A stretch of DNA of 64,000 nt from Pseudomonadota bacterium (GTDB taxonomy: Bacteria; Pseudomonadota; Gammaproteobacteria; Burkholderiales; Burkholderiaceae_C). Position 1 is the stretch's first letter. Every line of letters begins with the position of its first letter. The notes beneath the pieces were generated by a model. It ran no database searches and was not told where the DNA came from. It saw only the letters and a program-made list of their open reading frames with translations. Below are positions 17,677 through 27,134 of the stretch, in pieces. The position numbers and the translations under genes were made by a program. Location of the stretch: contig JAFEEB010000038.1 of NCBI GenBank assembly GCA_018241325.1, forward strand, positions 15,859-79,858. Direction: 5' to 3'.

Positions 17677-18209
17677 ATGCCACCGCCGCCGATCCCTCGC
17701 GCCATCGCGTTTCTGCCGGGGCCTGGCTGGGCCAGGCGCTGCTGTACGCCGCGTTCGCCGTCTTCATCGGCGTGTTCTCGCACTGGCCCGTCTATCACCC
17801 GCTGCCGCCGGGCGAGGCGCTGATCAAGATCAGCTTCACGCACACCGGCAAGCCCGTGGGCGACTGCCGTGCCCTGACCGAAGAAGAAAAAGCCAAGCTG
17901 CCGCCGCAGATGCGCCCCAAGCAGATCTGCCCGCGCGAGCGTTCGCCCGTCAGCATCGAGGTGGACATCAACGGCCAGCCGGTGCTGCGGCGCACCGCCG
18001 AGCCCAGCGGGCTCAAGCGCGACGGCTCATCGGCCGTCTATCAACGCCTGCAAGTGGCCGCGGGCGAGCAAAAAATTGCGGTGCGCATGAAGGACGACGT
18101 GCGCGCGCCCGGCTTCACGGCCGAGCGCGAAGACACCGTCACGCTCAAGCCGTCGCAAGTCCTGGTCATCGACTACAACGCCGAGAAGGGCGGCATTGTT
18201 TTCCAATGA
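17673..18209 (+). CDS. Membrane-anchored protein of unknown function in respiratory operon
   Basis: This 178-residue protein has one N-terminal membrane helix (about 18-38, WLGQALLYAAFAVFIGVFSH) and a periplasmic beta-rich domain with a Cys pair (DCRAL at about 64 and KQICPRE at about 86). It starts inside the preceding stop (ATGA) and its own stop overlaps the next start, so it is firmly part of the operon. I do not recognise the family. The Cys pair could form a disulfide or bind metal, which is speculative. Confidence 0.75.
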   Translation: MNATAADPSRHRVSAGAWLGQALLYAAFAVFIGVFSHWPVYHPLPPGEALIKISFTHTGKPVGDCRALTEEEKAKLPPQMRPKQICPRERSPVSIEVDINGQPVLRRTAEPSGLKRDGSSAVYQRLQVAAGEQKIAVRMKDDVRAPGFTAEREDTVTLKPSQVLVIDYNAEKGGIVFQ

Positions 18210-19633
18210 ATACGCTCTCTCACACCCTTCTTCATCCCGCGCACGGCCTGGGCCGCGCCACGGCCGATGCCAGCATCTACGCCCTGCCGCAACCCACCAC
18301 CGCGCAGCGCGCGCTGGCGCGGGCCTGGCTGGCGCTGGGCCTGGCGGCGCTGGCCGGCTCGGGCCTGTATTCGGTGCTGCTGGTGCTGGCGCGCACGCCG
18401 GGCGTCAATCAGTGGTTTGCGGTGGCCGATTTTTTCCGCGTGGCGCTGGTGGTGCATGTGGACCTGTCGGTGGGGGTGTGGTTTGCCGCCCTGGCCGGCA
18501 TGCTGTGGAGCCTCAACACCACCGAGCGCTTGCAAGGCTGGAGCTGGGCGGCCCTGGGCCTGTGCGGCGGCGGCACCGTGCTGATGGCGTTGGGCGCTTT
18601 CGTGCGGCCGGGCGAGGCCATCATGGCCAACTACATCCCGGTGCTGCACGGGCCGCTGTTTTTGGCCGGCCTGGCGGTGTTCGGCCTGGGTCTGGGCCTG
18701 CAGGTGCTGCGCAGCCTGCTGGCGGCGCCGCGCCTGGGCGGCGTGATCGACGGCGAGCGCGCACTGCGCTTTGGATTGAGTGCCAGCGTGGTGTGCGTGG
18801 CGGTGGCCTTGCTGGCCTTTGCGTGGGCGCTGTTCGACGTGCCGACGAAGCTGGACTTGCGCACTTACTACGAAATCGTCTTTTGGGGCGGCGGCCACGC
18901 GCTGCAGTTTGCCTGGACGTTGCTGATGCTGGTGGTGTGGCTGTGGCTGGCGCAGGCCTGCGGCGGGCGCCTGTTCCTCAGCCCGCGCGTCGCCCTGTGG
19001 CTGCTCATGCTGGCGCTCGTCAGCGTGTTCGTCACGCCCTACGCCTATGTGGCCTACGACGCCGTCAGCGTGGAAAACCGCCAGCTGCACACCTGGGCCA
19101 TGCGCGTGGGGGGCGGCCTGGCCATTTTCCCCATCGCGCTGGCCGTGGTGCTGGCGCTGGCGCCGCTGCGCCGGCTGTGCGACGAGCAAAAGCCGCTGTG
19201 GGGCGCGCTGGTCAGCTCCATGCTGCTGTTTGCCTGCGGCGGCGTGATCGGCATGCTGATCAGTGGCAGCAACGTCAAGATTCCGGCGCACTACCACGGC
19301 TGCATCGTGGGCGTCACGCTGGCGCTGATGGGCATCGTCTATCACCTGCTGCCCACGCTGGGGTGGACCGCGCCCCGCGGGCGCATGGCGGCGTGGCAAC
19401 CCTGGGTGTACGGTCTGGGGCAGCTCATGCACATCATCGGCCTGGTGTGGTCGGGCGGCTACGGCGTGCAGCGCAAGGTGGCCGGCAGCGAGCAGGTGCT
19501 GCGCAGCACGGCCGAGGTGGCGGGCATGGGCCTGATGGGCCTGGGCGGGCTGCTGGCCGTCATCGGCGGGCTGCTGTTCGTGATCGTGGTGCTGCGCGCC
19601 ATGCGCGCGCAGCCGGTGGAGGTGGCGGCATGA
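18206..19633 (+). CDS. Heme-copper-fold subunit I-like protein without CuB His-His pair
   Basis: This 475-residue polytopic protein has the heme-copper subunit I fold. The low-spin heme ligands would be His84 (VVHVDLSVG) and His364, and the second heme ligand His362 (AHYHG). The helix VI His is present (His231, GGHALQF), but the CuB His-His expected 49 residues later reads Ala280-Tyr281 (PYAYVAY), and the His+4 position is Phe235. A normal CuB centre therefore cannot form. It could be a heme-only reductase, an electron-transfer subunit or one of the divergent NO-reductase-like families. Start and stop codons overlap both neighbours. Confidence 0.75.
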   Translation: MNTLSHTLLHPAHGLGRATADASIYALPQPTTAQRALARAWLALGLAALAGSGLYSVLLVLARTPGVNQWFAVADFFRVALVVHVDLSVGVWFAALAGMLWSLNTTERLQGWSWAALGLCGGGTVLMALGAFVRPGEAIMANYIPVLHGPLFLAGLAVFGLGLGLQVLRSLLAAPRLGGVIDGERALRFGLSASVVCVAVALLAFAWALFDVPTKLDLRTYYEIVFWGGGHALQFAWTLLMLVVWLWLAQACGGRLFLSPRVALWLLMLALVSVFVTPYAYVAYDAVSVENRQLHTWAMRVGGGLAIFPIALAVVLALAPLRRLCDEQKPLWGALVSSMLLFACGGVIGMLISGSNVKIPAHYHGCIVGVTLALMGIVYHLLPTLGWTAPRGRMAAWQPWVYGLGQLMHIIGLVWSGGYGVQRKVAGSEQVLRSTAEVAGMGLMGLGGLLAVIGGLLFVIVVLRAMRAQPVEVAA

Positions 19634-21555
19634 TCGGCGCACTGCAGGCGCTGATGCGCTGGGGCTTCATGCAGGTGGAGGCGTTGTTCAACCGCGCCTT
19701 CGGCGACCGCCTGAACCCCTACTACCACCTGGGCTCACTGACCTTCTTCCTGTTCTGGATCGTGGCCGGCACGGGCCTGTACCTGTTTGCCTTTTTCGAC
19801 ACCAGCGTGACGGGTGCGTATCAGTCGGTGGAAGGCCTGACGCACCGGCAGTGGTTCCTCGGCGGCATCGTGCGCAGCGTGCACCGCTATGCGTCGGACG
19901 CCATGGTGGTGACCATGGTGATCCACATGCTGCGCTACTTCGCGTTCGACCGGCTGCGCGGTTTTCGCTGGGTGTCGTGGGTCACCGGCGTGGCACTGAT
20001 CTGGCTGGTGTACGTGGCCGGCGCCAACGGCTACATGCTGCCCTGGGATCAGCTGGCCCAGTTCGTCACCACCGCCAGCTTCGAGTGGCTGGACTGGATT
20101 CCGATGTTCCGCGGCTCGCTGATCCGCAACTTCATCTACGACAGCACGGTGAGTGACCGCCTGTTCTCGCTGCTGGTGTTCATCCACATCGGCGTGCCGT
20201 TGGTCACGCTGCTCTTGATGTGGGTGCACGTGCAGCGCGTGCCCAAGGCCGCCATGCAGCCGCCCAAACCCATTGCCATCGCTGCCGGCGTGATGCTGGT
20301 GGTGCTGGCACTGGTGCTGCCCGTCGTCAGCCAGGGCGGGCCGGCGCACATGGACGTGGTGCCCGCCGCGCTCAAGCTCGACTGGCTGCTGCTGGGCCTG
20401 TACCCGCTGGTGCATGCCTGGGGGCCGGCATGGACCTGGGCGCTGGTGCTGGGCGTGTCGGGGCTGCTGTTCGTGCAACCCTGGCTGGTGTGGCGCCGCA
20501 AGGGCGCCGCCGCGCGTACGCTGAACATCACCGTGCACCCCGACGCGCGCCACGTGTCGGCGCGCCGCGGCGAAACCATTTTGGAGGCCGGCCTGCGCGC
20601 CGAACTGCCCCTGCAATACGACTGCCGCAGCGGCGGCTGCGGCCTGTGCGTGTGCACGGTGCTGAACGGCACCTTCGACCACGGCCCGTACCAGCCCGCC
20701 ACCCTGACCGCCGCCATGCGCGAGCGCGGCCAGGCGCTGATGTGCTGCGCCGTGCCGCTCGAAGACCTGGAGATCGACGTCGAGACGCTGGAGCCCTTGA
20801 CCAAGCACGAGTTCGACGCCACCGTGGTGGCCATGGAGCGCCTGGCGCCCGAGGTGATTCGGCTGCTGCTGCAACCCCCGGCCGAGCTCAAGCTGGACTT
20901 CATCGCCGGCCAGTACCTGAACGTGATCCTGGACGACGGCGAGCGCCGCGCCTTCTCGTTTGCCAATCCGCCGATGCAGCGCCCGCTGATCGACCTGCAC
21001 GTGCGGCGCATTCCCGGCGGGCGCTTCACCGGGCACGTGTTCGACGGCATGCAGGTGGGCGACTCGCTGCGCTTGGAAGGGCCGCTGGGGCGCTTCACGC
21101 TGCGCGAGGGCGAGCGCCCCATCGTCTTTCTGGCGGGGGCCACGGGCTTTGCGCCGGTCAAGAGCATCATCGAGGACGCCTTTGCGCGCGGCATCACGCG
21201 GCCCATGCGCCTGTACTGGGGCGTGCGCCAGGTGTCCGACCTGTACATGCGCGATCTGGCCGAAACCTGGCAGCGCGAGCACGCCAACTTCCGCTTCATC
21301 CCGGTGCTGTCGGACGGCGCGCCAGGCGACGGCTGGGAGGGCCGCCGCGGCCTGGTGCATCAGGCGGTGCTGGAGGACTTTCCGGACATGCGTGGGCAGG
21401 AGCTGTACGCCTGCGGCTCGACCCTGATGGTGCAGACGGCGGTGCCGGCCTTCCTGTCGCAGGGGCTGGAAGAGGGCGCGTGCTTCTCCGACGCCTTCGT
21501 GCTCAATGCACCGCGCCCGGCGCCGGCAGCGGCCGAGTCGGCGCCCGCGCCGTGA
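19630..21555 (+). CDS. Di-heme cytochrome b fused to [2Fe-2S] ferredoxin and FNR-type reductase
   Basis: This 641-residue fusion starts with a cytochrome b-like region (1-290) holding heme His pairs His85/His99 and His186/His200. A plant-type [2Fe-2S] domain follows (Cys332, 337, 340, 372), then an FAD-binding FNR domain (RAFSFANPP at 440-448) and a NAD(P)-binding domain (AGATGFAP at 502-509, YACGS near the end). It looks like an NAD(P)H dehydrogenase wired into a membrane heme chain. It shares its cytochrome half with the gene at 16069. Translational coupling to the preceding gene suggests both serve one complex. It ends the operon. Confidence 0.8.
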   Translation: MIGALQALMRWGFMQVEALFNRAFGDRLNPYYHLGSLTFFLFWIVAGTGLYLFAFFDTSVTGAYQSVEGLTHRQWFLGGIVRSVHRYASDAMVVTMVIHMLRYFAFDRLRGFRWVSWVTGVALIWLVYVAGANGYMLPWDQLAQFVTTASFEWLDWIPMFRGSLIRNFIYDSTVSDRLFSLLVFIHIGVPLVTLLLMWVHVQRVPKAAMQPPKPIAIAAGVMLVVLALVLPVVSQGGPAHMDVVPAALKLDWLLLGLYPLVHAWGPAWTWALVLGVSGLLFVQPWLVWRRKGAAARTLNITVHPDARHVSARRGETILEAGLRAELPLQYDCRSGGCGLCVCTVLNGTFDHGPYQPATLTAAMRERGQALMCCAVPLEDLEIDVETLEPLTKHEFDATVVAMERLAPEVIRLLLQPPAELKLDFIAGQYLNVILDDGERRAFSFANPPMQRPLIDLHVRRIPGGRFTGHVFDGMQVGDSLRLEGPLGRFTLREGERPIVFLAGATGFAPVKSIIEDAFARGITRPMRLYWGVRQVSDLYMRDLAETWQREHANFRFIPVLSDGAPGDGWEGRRGLVHQAVLEDFPDMRGQELYACGSTLMVQTAVPAFLSQGLEEGACFSDAFVLNAPRPAPAAAESAPAP

Positions 21556-22800
21556 TCAGCCGGGCTGCCTGAGCGCGCCCAGCAGCTTCTGGCCGGCGCG
21601 GCCGTCGGCCTTCACGCCCAAGCGCTGCTGCTCGGCCTTGATGGCTTCGCGGGTCTTGGCGCCGATCATGCCGTCGGCACTGCCGATGTCGTGGCCGCGT
21701 GCCAGCAGCAGGGTTTGCAGCTCGCGGTTCTCGGCGCGCGACAGGCCCGGATCGTCCGTGGGCCAGGGCGTGGCAAAGGCGATGGGCGCCTGCGGATCGG
21801 CGATCAGGTCGGCCAGGTGGGCGATGGCCAGAGCGTAGTTCTCGCTGGCGTTGTAGCGATACAGCGCGTCGAAGTTGCGGCCCACCAGAAAGGCCGGGCC
21901 GCCGGGGGCCGGAATCATCAGGCCCGCGCTGGGCAGGTCGCCCGGCAGGGGCTGGCCATTCGCCAGCGTCAGGCCCGCGCGCTGCCAGGCGGCGATGGGC
22001 TGCTTGGTCTTGCGGCTGGCGCCCGAGGTGTCGAAGCCCTTGGGCAGCTTCACCTCGAAGCCCCAGGGCTCGCCGCGCCGCCAGCCGGCGTTTTGCAGGA
22101 ATTTGGCGGTGGAGGCCAGCGCGTCGGGCACGCTGCCGACGATGTCGCGCCGCCCGTCGCCGTCGAAGTCCACCGCGTTGGCAAAAAAGGTGCTGGGCAT
22201 GAACTGCGTCTGACCGAAGGCGCCGGCCCAGGAGCCGGTCAGCTTGTCGGGCGCGATGTGGCCCTCCTGGATGATGCGCAGCGCCGCCGCGAACTCGCCG
22301 CGAAAGTAGGCCTGCCGGCGCCCGAAGCACGACAGCGTGGCCAGCGACTGCACCAGGGGCCGCCCGCCGAGGTTTTGACCGAAGTTGCTCTCCACGCCCC
22401 ACACGCCCAGCACGATTGGGGGCGGCACGCCGCTTTGCTGCTCGATCTTTTGCAGCGTGTCCTGCCATCGGGCCAGCGCGGCGCGACCGTCGGCCACGCG
22501 CTCGGCATCGTCCAGCACGGCCAGGTAGTCCCAGACCGGCATGCTGAACTCGGGCTGGCGGTTGAGCAGCACCAGCACCGAGGGGTCGGGCGCGAGGGTG
22601 TCGGTGTTTTGCTGGAAGGTGACATCGGTGATGGCGCGAAAGGCGGGTGAAGCCTTGAGGTCCGCGAGGCAGGCGCGGAACGTTGCAGCGTCGATGCTTG
22701 GGGCAATCCCTTGCGAGTACGCGGGCAGCGCGCTGCCCATGTTAATGAAGAATGCCGAGGAACCAACCAGGAGACGATGGAGCTTCAATGATCGAGTCAT
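21556..22800 (-). CDS. MltB-family lytic murein transglycosylase with peptidoglycan-binding domain
   Basis: This 414-residue secreted protein has a signal peptide (MTRSLKLHRLLVGSSAFF), an SLT_2/MltB catalytic domain and a C-terminal PG_binding_1 domain (about 350-410, LSRAENRELQTLLLARGHD). The catalytic Glu is in VWGVESNFGQ, and AFGQTQFMPSTF is the family block. It cleaves peptidoglycan to 1,6-anhydromuropeptides in the periplasm. ATG at 22800 is chosen; an upstream TTG at 22836 is possible. It converges with the respiratory operon and follows hutG on the same strand. Confidence 0.88.
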   Translation of the reverse strand: MTRSLKLHRLLVGSSAFFINMGSALPAYSQGIAPSIDAATFRACLADLKASPAFRAITDVTFQQNTDTLAPDPSVLVLLNRQPEFSMPVWDYLAVLDDAERVADGRAALARWQDTLQKIEQQSGVPPPIVLGVWGVESNFGQNLGGRPLVQSLATLSCFGRRQAYFRGEFAAALRIIQEGHIAPDKLTGSWAGAFGQTQFMPSTFFANAVDFDGDGRRDIVGSVPDALASTAKFLQNAGWRRGEPWGFEVKLPKGFDTSGASRKTKQPIAAWQRAGLTLANGQPLPGDLPSAGLMIPAPGGPAFLVGRNFDALYRYNASENYALAIAHLADLIADPQAPIAFATPWPTDDPGLSRAENRELQTLLLARGHDIGSADGMIGAKTREAIKAEQQRLGVKADGRAGQKLLGALRQPG

Positions 22801-22854
22801 CCAAAAAATGATAGCTTTTGGTAGGTTTCTACCCAACCCGATTGGGCATCTGAC

Positions 22855-23784
22855 TCAACGGACGCTGCGTGCAATGAGCGCTGCGATGCGTGCGGCCGTC
22901 TTGGCGGTGAGTGAGTCGCGATCGGAGTTCGGGTTGAGTTCGGCAATGTCGGCTGCAACAACCTTGCCACAAGCGAGCACGGTATCGAGCAGCGCAAGGG
23001 CATGCCCCAAGGGTACACCCAGCGCCGCCGGCGCTGATACGCCTGGCGCCTGAAAGCTGGGCAGCACATCCAGGCAGACGGTCAGGTACACGGCGTCGCA
23101 TCGCTGCAGTGCGGCCCGCAGGCCGTCGCGCGCGGCTGCGACGTCGCGATCGGTTTGCAGGTCTTCATCAAGGACGTGGTGCGCGTTTAGTGCCTTCGCG
23201 CGGTCGAACAGCGCCTGGGTATTGGCATAGCGGCTGACGCCCAGAACGCGATAGTCGAATGGGCGGTCGTGGGCGCGGCACCACTCGGCGATCTGGCGAA
23301 ACGGCGTTCCCGAGTTCGCCTGCGTGGCCTGGCGCAGGTCGAAGTGGGCGTCGAAATTGACGACCAGGATGTGCCTCAGATCCGGCCTTGCGCGCACGAT
23401 GCCTTGAAATGTGCCCCACGCCACCTCATGGCCGCCGCCCAGCACCAGCGGTCGGCAACCTTGGGCGATCACCGTGGCCACGCGCTGCGCCAGCTTGTCC
23501 TGCGCGGCTTCCAGGTCCCCGTCCGTGTATCCTGCATCTCCCGCGTCCCAGAGCGCAGGCTCGCCCATGATCGGCAGGTTGGCCAGCGCGGCACGCACGG
23601 CGCGCGGGCCATCGGCGGCGCCCACCCGTCCGCCATTGCGTCGCACGCCTTCATCGACCGGGAAACCGATCAGGGCCACACCGCCTGTCGCGCGATCATC
23701 CAGTGGCTTCACGCGCTGGTGCCAACGTGTGGTGACGCCGGTTTCCTCGGCATCGATGCGGCCCGTCCAGTGAAATGGGTTCAT
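22855..23784 (-). CDS. hutG: N-formimidoylglutamate deformylase/formimidoylglutamase
   Basis: This 309-residue ureohydrolase-family enzyme acts on N-formimino-L-glutamate, the last intermediate of histidine breakdown. Manganese-binding blocks are visible: [20 protein letters not shown] and [11 protein letters not shown]. The arginase-like fold favours formimidoylglutamase, which releases formamide and glutamate. The start overlaps the hutI stop (ATGA), and gene order hutU-hutH-hutI-hutG on one strand supports the assignment. It is the last recognisable hut gene of this strand. Confidence 0.9.
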   Translation of the reverse strand: MNPFHWTGRIDAEETGVTTRWHQRVKPLDDRATGGVALIGFPVDEGVRRNGGRVGAADGPRAVRAALANLPIMGEPALWDAGDAGYTDGDLEAAQDKLAQRVATVIAQGCRPLVLGGGHEVAWGTFQGIVRARPDLRHILVVNFDAHFDLRQATQANSGTPFRQIAEWCRAHDRPFDYRVLGVSRYANTQALFDRAKALNAHHVLDEDLQTDRDVAAARDGLRAALQRCDAVYLTVCLDVLPSFQAPGVSAPAALGVPLGHALALLDTVLACGKVVAADIAELNPNSDRDSLTAKTAARIAALIARSVR

Positions 23785-24986
23785 GTGCGTTCCACGCCAC
23801 CGGCGATCACGCGGCGGCAAGGGTTGTGGCCAAACCAGTAGGTCAGCTCGTTGGGGTGTTCCAGCGCCCACACCGCCAAGTCGGCCCGCCGGCCGGCCTG
23901 CAGCGTACCGCGATCGTGCAGGCCCAGCGCGCGCGCGGCCGCGCGCGTGATGCCGACCACCGCCTCCAGCGGCGTGAGGCGAAAGAAGGTGCAGGCCATG
24001 TGCGCGGCCAACAGCAGCGACAGTCCAGGGGACGTGCCGGGATTGTGGTCGCTGGCCACCGCCAGCGGCACGCCGGCGGCGCGCAGCGCGGCCACCGGCG
24101 GCACCTTGGTCTCGCGCAGCATGTAGAAGGCGCCCGGCAGCAGCACGGCCGCGGTGCCAGCCGCGCGCATGGCGGCGATTCCGTCGTCGCCCAAGTGTTC
24201 GAGGTGGTCGGCCGAAAGCGCGCCAAACGAGGCGGCCAGCGCCGCACCGTGCTGGTCGGACAACTGCTCGGCGTGCAGCTTGACCGGCAGGCCCAGTTGG
24301 CGCGCCGTGGTGAACACGCGCGCCACCTGCGCGGGTGAAAACGCGATCGACTCGCAAAAGGCATCCACCGCGTCCACCAGGCCTTCGGCGTGCAGCGCGG
24401 ACATCCAGTCGCAGACGGCGTCGATGTAGGCGTCGGGCCGGCCCTCGAACTCGGGCGGCAGGGCGTGCGCGCCCAGGTAGGTGGTGCGCACCGTCACCGG
24501 CAATTCTCGGCCCAGGCAGCGCGCGGCGCGCAGGCAGCGCGCCTCGGCCTCGAACGACAGGCCGTAGCCGGATTTGATCTCCAGCGTGGTCACGCCCTCG
24601 TTCATCAGCGCTCGCGCGCGTGCGGTGCCGCTCGCCAGAAGCACGTCTTCCGAGGCGTCGCGCGTGGCCGCCACGGTCGATCGGATGCCGCCGCCGGCAC
24701 GAGCGATTTCCTCGTAGCTGGCGCCGTTCAGACGCAGTTCCGCCTCGTGCGCCCGGTGGCCGCCATAGATCAGGTGTGTGTGGCAGTCCACCAAGCCCGG
24801 CGTGACCAGCGCTCCGCCCAGGTCGATCTCTTCATCCACCGACTGGCCAGCCGGCATTGCGGACAGCGGGCCGACCCAGCGGATGTGCTCGCCTTCGGTC
24901 AGCACGGCGCCGTGCTCAATCAGGCCCCAATCGGCGCCGGCGAGAGTGGCCAGGCGGGCGTTGCGCCACAGTCGTTTCGTGTCCAT
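23781..24986 (-). CDS. hutI: Imidazolonepropionase
   Basis: This 401-residue amidohydrolase opens the ring of 4-imidazolone-5-propanoate to formiminoglutamate. The metal site is visible in [12 protein letters not shown], and the imidazolonepropionase blocks [21 protein letters not shown] and [10 protein letters not shown] are present. Length matches the family. It follows the hutDH fusion by 31 bases and overlaps hutG by 4 bases. The neighbouring genes encode the previous (HutU) and next (HutG) steps. Confidence 0.95.
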   Translation of the reverse strand: MDTKRLWRNARLATLAGADWGLIEHGAVLTEGEHIRWVGPLSAMPAGQSVDEEIDLGGALVTPGLVDCHTHLIYGGHRAHEAELRLNGASYEEIARAGGGIRSTVAATRDASEDVLLASGTARARALMNEGVTTLEIKSGYGLSFEAEARCLRAARCLGRELPVTVRTTYLGAHALPPEFEGRPDAYIDAVCDWMSALHAEGLVDAVDAFCESIAFSPAQVARVFTTARQLGLPVKLHAEQLSDQHGAALAASFGALSADHLEHLGDDGIAAMRAAGTAAVLLPGAFYMLRETKVPPVAALRAAGVPLAVASDHNPGTSPGLSLLLAAHMACTFFRLTPLEAVVGITRAAARALGLHDRGTLQAGRRADLAVWALEHPNELTYWFGHNPCRRVIAGGVERT

Positions 24987-25017
24987 GGATCGGTGTATCG
25001 TATGCGTGCAGCGATGC

Positions 25018-27129
25018 TCAGGCGGGCCACAAACCCGCCAGCGCGTCGCGGTTGCCGTCGGCGGAGCGGCCTTGCAGCACCAGTTGGCGCGCGGCCTCGA
25101 TGTCGGGCGCGAACAGGCGGTCCTCGGCGTAGAAGGGTACCTGCGCGCGCAGCGTGGCGTGCGCGCTTTGCAGGCGCTGCGAGGTGGCCAGCGGCCGATG
25201 AAAGTCCACCCCTTGCGCCGCAGCCAGCCACTCGATGCCGAGAATGGTGGCGGTGTTGCCAGCCATCTCGGCCAGGCGGCGCGCGGCGAAGGTGGCCATG
25301 CTGACGTGGTCTTCCTGGTTGGCGCTGGTGGGCAGGCTGTCCACGCTGGCCGGGTGCGCGTGCGACTTGTTTTCGGAGGCCAGCGCGGCGGCCGTGACGT
25401 GGGCGATCATGAAGCCGCTGTTGAGGCCCGGGTTGTCCACCAAAAACGGCGGCAGGCCCGAGAGCGTGCTGTCGATCAGCAGGGCGACGCGGCGCTCGGA
25501 GATGGCGCCGATCTCGCTGATGGCCAGCGCCAGCGTGTCGGCGGCGAAGGCCACCGGCTCGGCGTGGAAGTTGCCACCCGAGAGCACCTCGCCGGTGTCG
25601 ACGAACACCAGCGGGTTGTCGGTCACGGCGTTGGCCTCGATCAGCAGGGTGCGCGCGGCTTGGGCGATGAGGTCGCGGCAGGCGCCCATCACCTGGGGCT
25701 GGCAGCGCAGGCTGTAGGGGTCTTGCACGCGCTCGTCGTGCACAAGGTGCGACTGGCGGATCTGGCTGCCCGCGAGCAGCGCGCGCGTGACCGCCGCCTG
25801 GGCGATCTGGCCGGGTTGGCCGCGCACCGCGTGGATGCGCGGGTCGAACGGCGCGTCGCTGCCCTTGGCCGCGTCCACGCACAGCGCGCCGATGACGGTG
25901 CCCGCTTCGAGCAGGCGCTCGGCCAAAAACAGCCCGTGCAGCGCCAGCGCGGTGGACACCTGCGTGCCGTTGATGAGGGCCAGGCCTTCCTTGGCCGCGA
26001 GCGCCAGCGGCGCGATGCCGGCGGCCTGCAGGGCTCGGGCCGCGGGCTGCACCTGCCCGCGCACGCGCACCAGGCCCTCGCCCATCAGCGCCAGTGTCAT
26101 GTGCGACAGCGGCGCCAAATCGCCCGAGGCGCCGACCGAGCCTTTGACCGGGATGAGCGGCAGCACGTCGGCGTTCAGCAGCGCCAGCAGGGTGTCGATG
26201 ACGACCGGGCGCACGCCCGAATGGCCGCGCGCCAGGCTGGCGGCCTTCATCAGCATCACCAGGCGCACGGTGGCGTCCAGCATCGGCTCGCCCGTGCCCA
26301 CCGAGTGCGACAGGATCAGGTTGCGTTGCAGTTGTTCGAGTTGCGCGTCGGGAATGCGGGTCTTGGCCAGCTTGCCGAAGCCGGTGTTGATGCCGTAGGC
26401 AGCGTCGCCGCGCGCCACGATGGCCTGGATGGTGGCGGCTGAGGCGCCGATGGCGCCGCGCGCGGCGGGATCGAGCTCGATCGTCTGCGCCTGCTGCCAG
26501 GCGGCGCGCAACTGCGCCAGGCTGAGTTGCCCGGGCTGAATGCGCAGCGCCGCGGCTGGGGCCAAGCCAACCCAGGCCAGCGCAGGGGCGGGCTCGCCCG
26601 GCTGCGGCGCCATCGGCGCGAGTGCGGGGCCGGCTTGCGGTTGCGACCACCACAGGCCCTGCCCGGGGGTGAAGACTTGATTGCCCAGGCGCCATTGCCC
26701 AGCCAGCACCATGCAAAGGCCCGCCGGCGTGCTGCCCGGTTCGCGCGCCTCGTGCACCACCCGCAGGCGGCCTTGCCAGCGGCCGCGGCGCAGCATCAGG
26801 TTGAGGTCGGTGGATGGGCCGCCCAGCAGCGTGCCATCGACGGCGGCCTCGCCCGCAAAGTCCAGCACGCTCCAGCGCGTGTTCAGCCGCTGATCGACGC
26901 TGCCATCGGCGCTGCGCAGGCGCATGCCATCGCCGTCGAGTAGCATGAGCTGACGATCCACGCCCGGCAGCACCGAAAACGGGCCCGAGGCGGCCACGGT
27001 GGCCACGCTCACGCGCCACTCGAAGTCGTCCAGGCCGGCGCCCGGGGGCCAGCAGGCCAACTCGCGCGTTTGGCCGAGGCCGTTTTTCCAGGGGGTGGGC
27101 GGCGTGGCCGCCAGATCAAGGCGCTGCAT
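25018..27129 (-). CDS. hutH: HutD-HutH fusion: histidine ammonia-lyase with N-terminal HutD domain
   Basis: This 703-residue frame is continuous with no stop between parts. Residues 1-190 match HutD, a cupin-like protein linked to hut control ([20 protein letters not shown] near the start). Residues from about 195 are a full histidine ammonia-lyase, which deaminates histidine to urocanate. The self-forming MIO cofactor triad Ala334-Ser335-Gly336 lies in [12 protein letters not shown]; subtracting the HutD part puts it at the usual position near 142. HutD and HutH are normally separate. No frame interruption is visible, so the fusion appears real. Start at 27129 gives the HutD N-terminus. Confidence 0.88.
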   Translation of the reverse strand: MQRLDLAATPPTPWKNGLGQTRELACWPPGAGLDDFEWRVSVATVAASGPFSVLPGVDRQLMLLDGDGMRLRSADGSVDQRLNTRWSVLDFAGEAAVDGTLLGGPSTDLNLMLRRGRWQGRLRVVHEAREPGSTPAGLCMVLAGQWRLGNQVFTPGQGLWWSQPQAGPALAPMAPQPGEPAPALAWVGLAPAAALRIQPGQLSLAQLRAAWQQAQTIELDPAARGAIGASAATIQAIVARGDAAYGINTGFGKLAKTRIPDAQLEQLQRNLILSHSVGTGEPMLDATVRLVMLMKAASLARGHSGVRPVVIDTLLALLNADVLPLIPVKGSVGASGDLAPLSHMTLALMGEGLVRVRGQVQPAARALQAAGIAPLALAAKEGLALINGTQVSTALALHGLFLAERLLEAGTVIGALCVDAAKGSDAPFDPRIHAVRGQPGQIAQAAVTRALLAGSQIRQSHLVHDERVQDPYSLRCQPQVMGACRDLIAQAARTLLIEANAVTDNPLVFVDTGEVLSGGNFHAEPVAFAADTLALAISEIGAISERRVALLIDSTLSGLPPFLVDNPGLNSGFMIAHVTAAALASENKSHAHPASVDSLPTSANQEDHVSMATFAARRLAEMAGNTATILGIEWLAAAQGVDFHRPLATSQRLQSAHATLRAQVPFYAEDRLFAPDIEAARQLVLQGRSADGNRDALAGLWPA

Positions 27130-27134
27130 GGGGT

